Below are positions 5,251-5,251 of a stretch of 5,251 nucleotides of DNA, in pieces; the first letter of the stretch is position 1; each line of letters starts with the position of its first letter. This DNA is from DASPKT01 sp035627915 (GTDB lineage Bacteria > Pseudomonadota > Alphaproteobacteria > Azospirillales > Azospirillaceae), in contig DASPKT010000394.1 of the NCBI GenBank assembly GCA_035627915.1, positions 1 to 5,251 of the forward strand, given 5' to 3'. The position numbers were made by a program, and so were the translations under genes. The notes beneath the pieces are model-generated. The model saw only the letters and a list, made by a program, of their open reading frames with translations, did no database searches and was not told the origin of the DNA.

Positions 5251-5251
5251 C

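Noticed and set aside
1..5251. tRNA, rRNA, CRISPR, insertion sequence, phage or defence genes
   Set aside because: Looked for on both strands. There are no regularly spaced repeats, transposase motifs or terminal inverted repeats, and no cloverleaf-like sequence that I could recognise.

Overview
The window comes from a very GC-rich genome with tight G/C third-position codon use. The protein types (a HexR-like RpiR regulator, GlgB, a secreted GH13 amylase and a MalK/UgpC-type ABC ATPase) suggest a Gram-negative proteobacterium. My best guess is a high-GC alphaproteobacterium of the Azospirillum/Rhodospirillales kind. That placement is inference, since there is no rRNA or other marker here.

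The layout is two divergent gene pairs around one control region. On the minus strand, hexR (1153-1995) is followed after 85 bp by the 5' half of glgB (1067 running off the left edge). On the plus strand, a secreted GH13 alpha-amylase-family enzyme (2483-3997) is followed after 66 bp by an ABC sugar-importer ATPase (4064-5212). All four genes concern alpha-glucans or sugar: extracytoplasmic starch/maltodextrin breakdown, uptake of the products, intracellular glycogen branching, and a phosphosugar-sensing repressor.

The most informative part is the region 1996-2482. Each direction has a good sigma-70 promoter: TTGCCA-N17-TGTAAT toward hexR and TTGTCA-N18-TGTAAT toward the amylase. In both, the -10 box is the first half of a 15-bp TGTA-N7-TACA palindrome, the shape known for HexR operators in gammaproteobacteria. 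The simplest reading is that HexR represses itself and the amylase-transporter operon by covering both -10 boxes, probably with glgB in the autoregulated transcript. The hexR promoter also shows that the longest hexR frame (TTG at 2148) is wrong, because that TTG lies inside the -35 box. A GTG at 1995 with a GGGGAG ribosome site gives a 280-residue protein of family length.

Other points of note are a run of 15 C directly before the glgB ribosome site (seen as G15 on the plus strand at 1078-1092), a tandem TTGGTAAA repeat beside it, and GC-rich inverted repeats in the leaders and between genes. I see no RNA genes, CRISPR, insertion sequences or phage genes, and no clearly novel system. The interest lies in the regulatory architecture.
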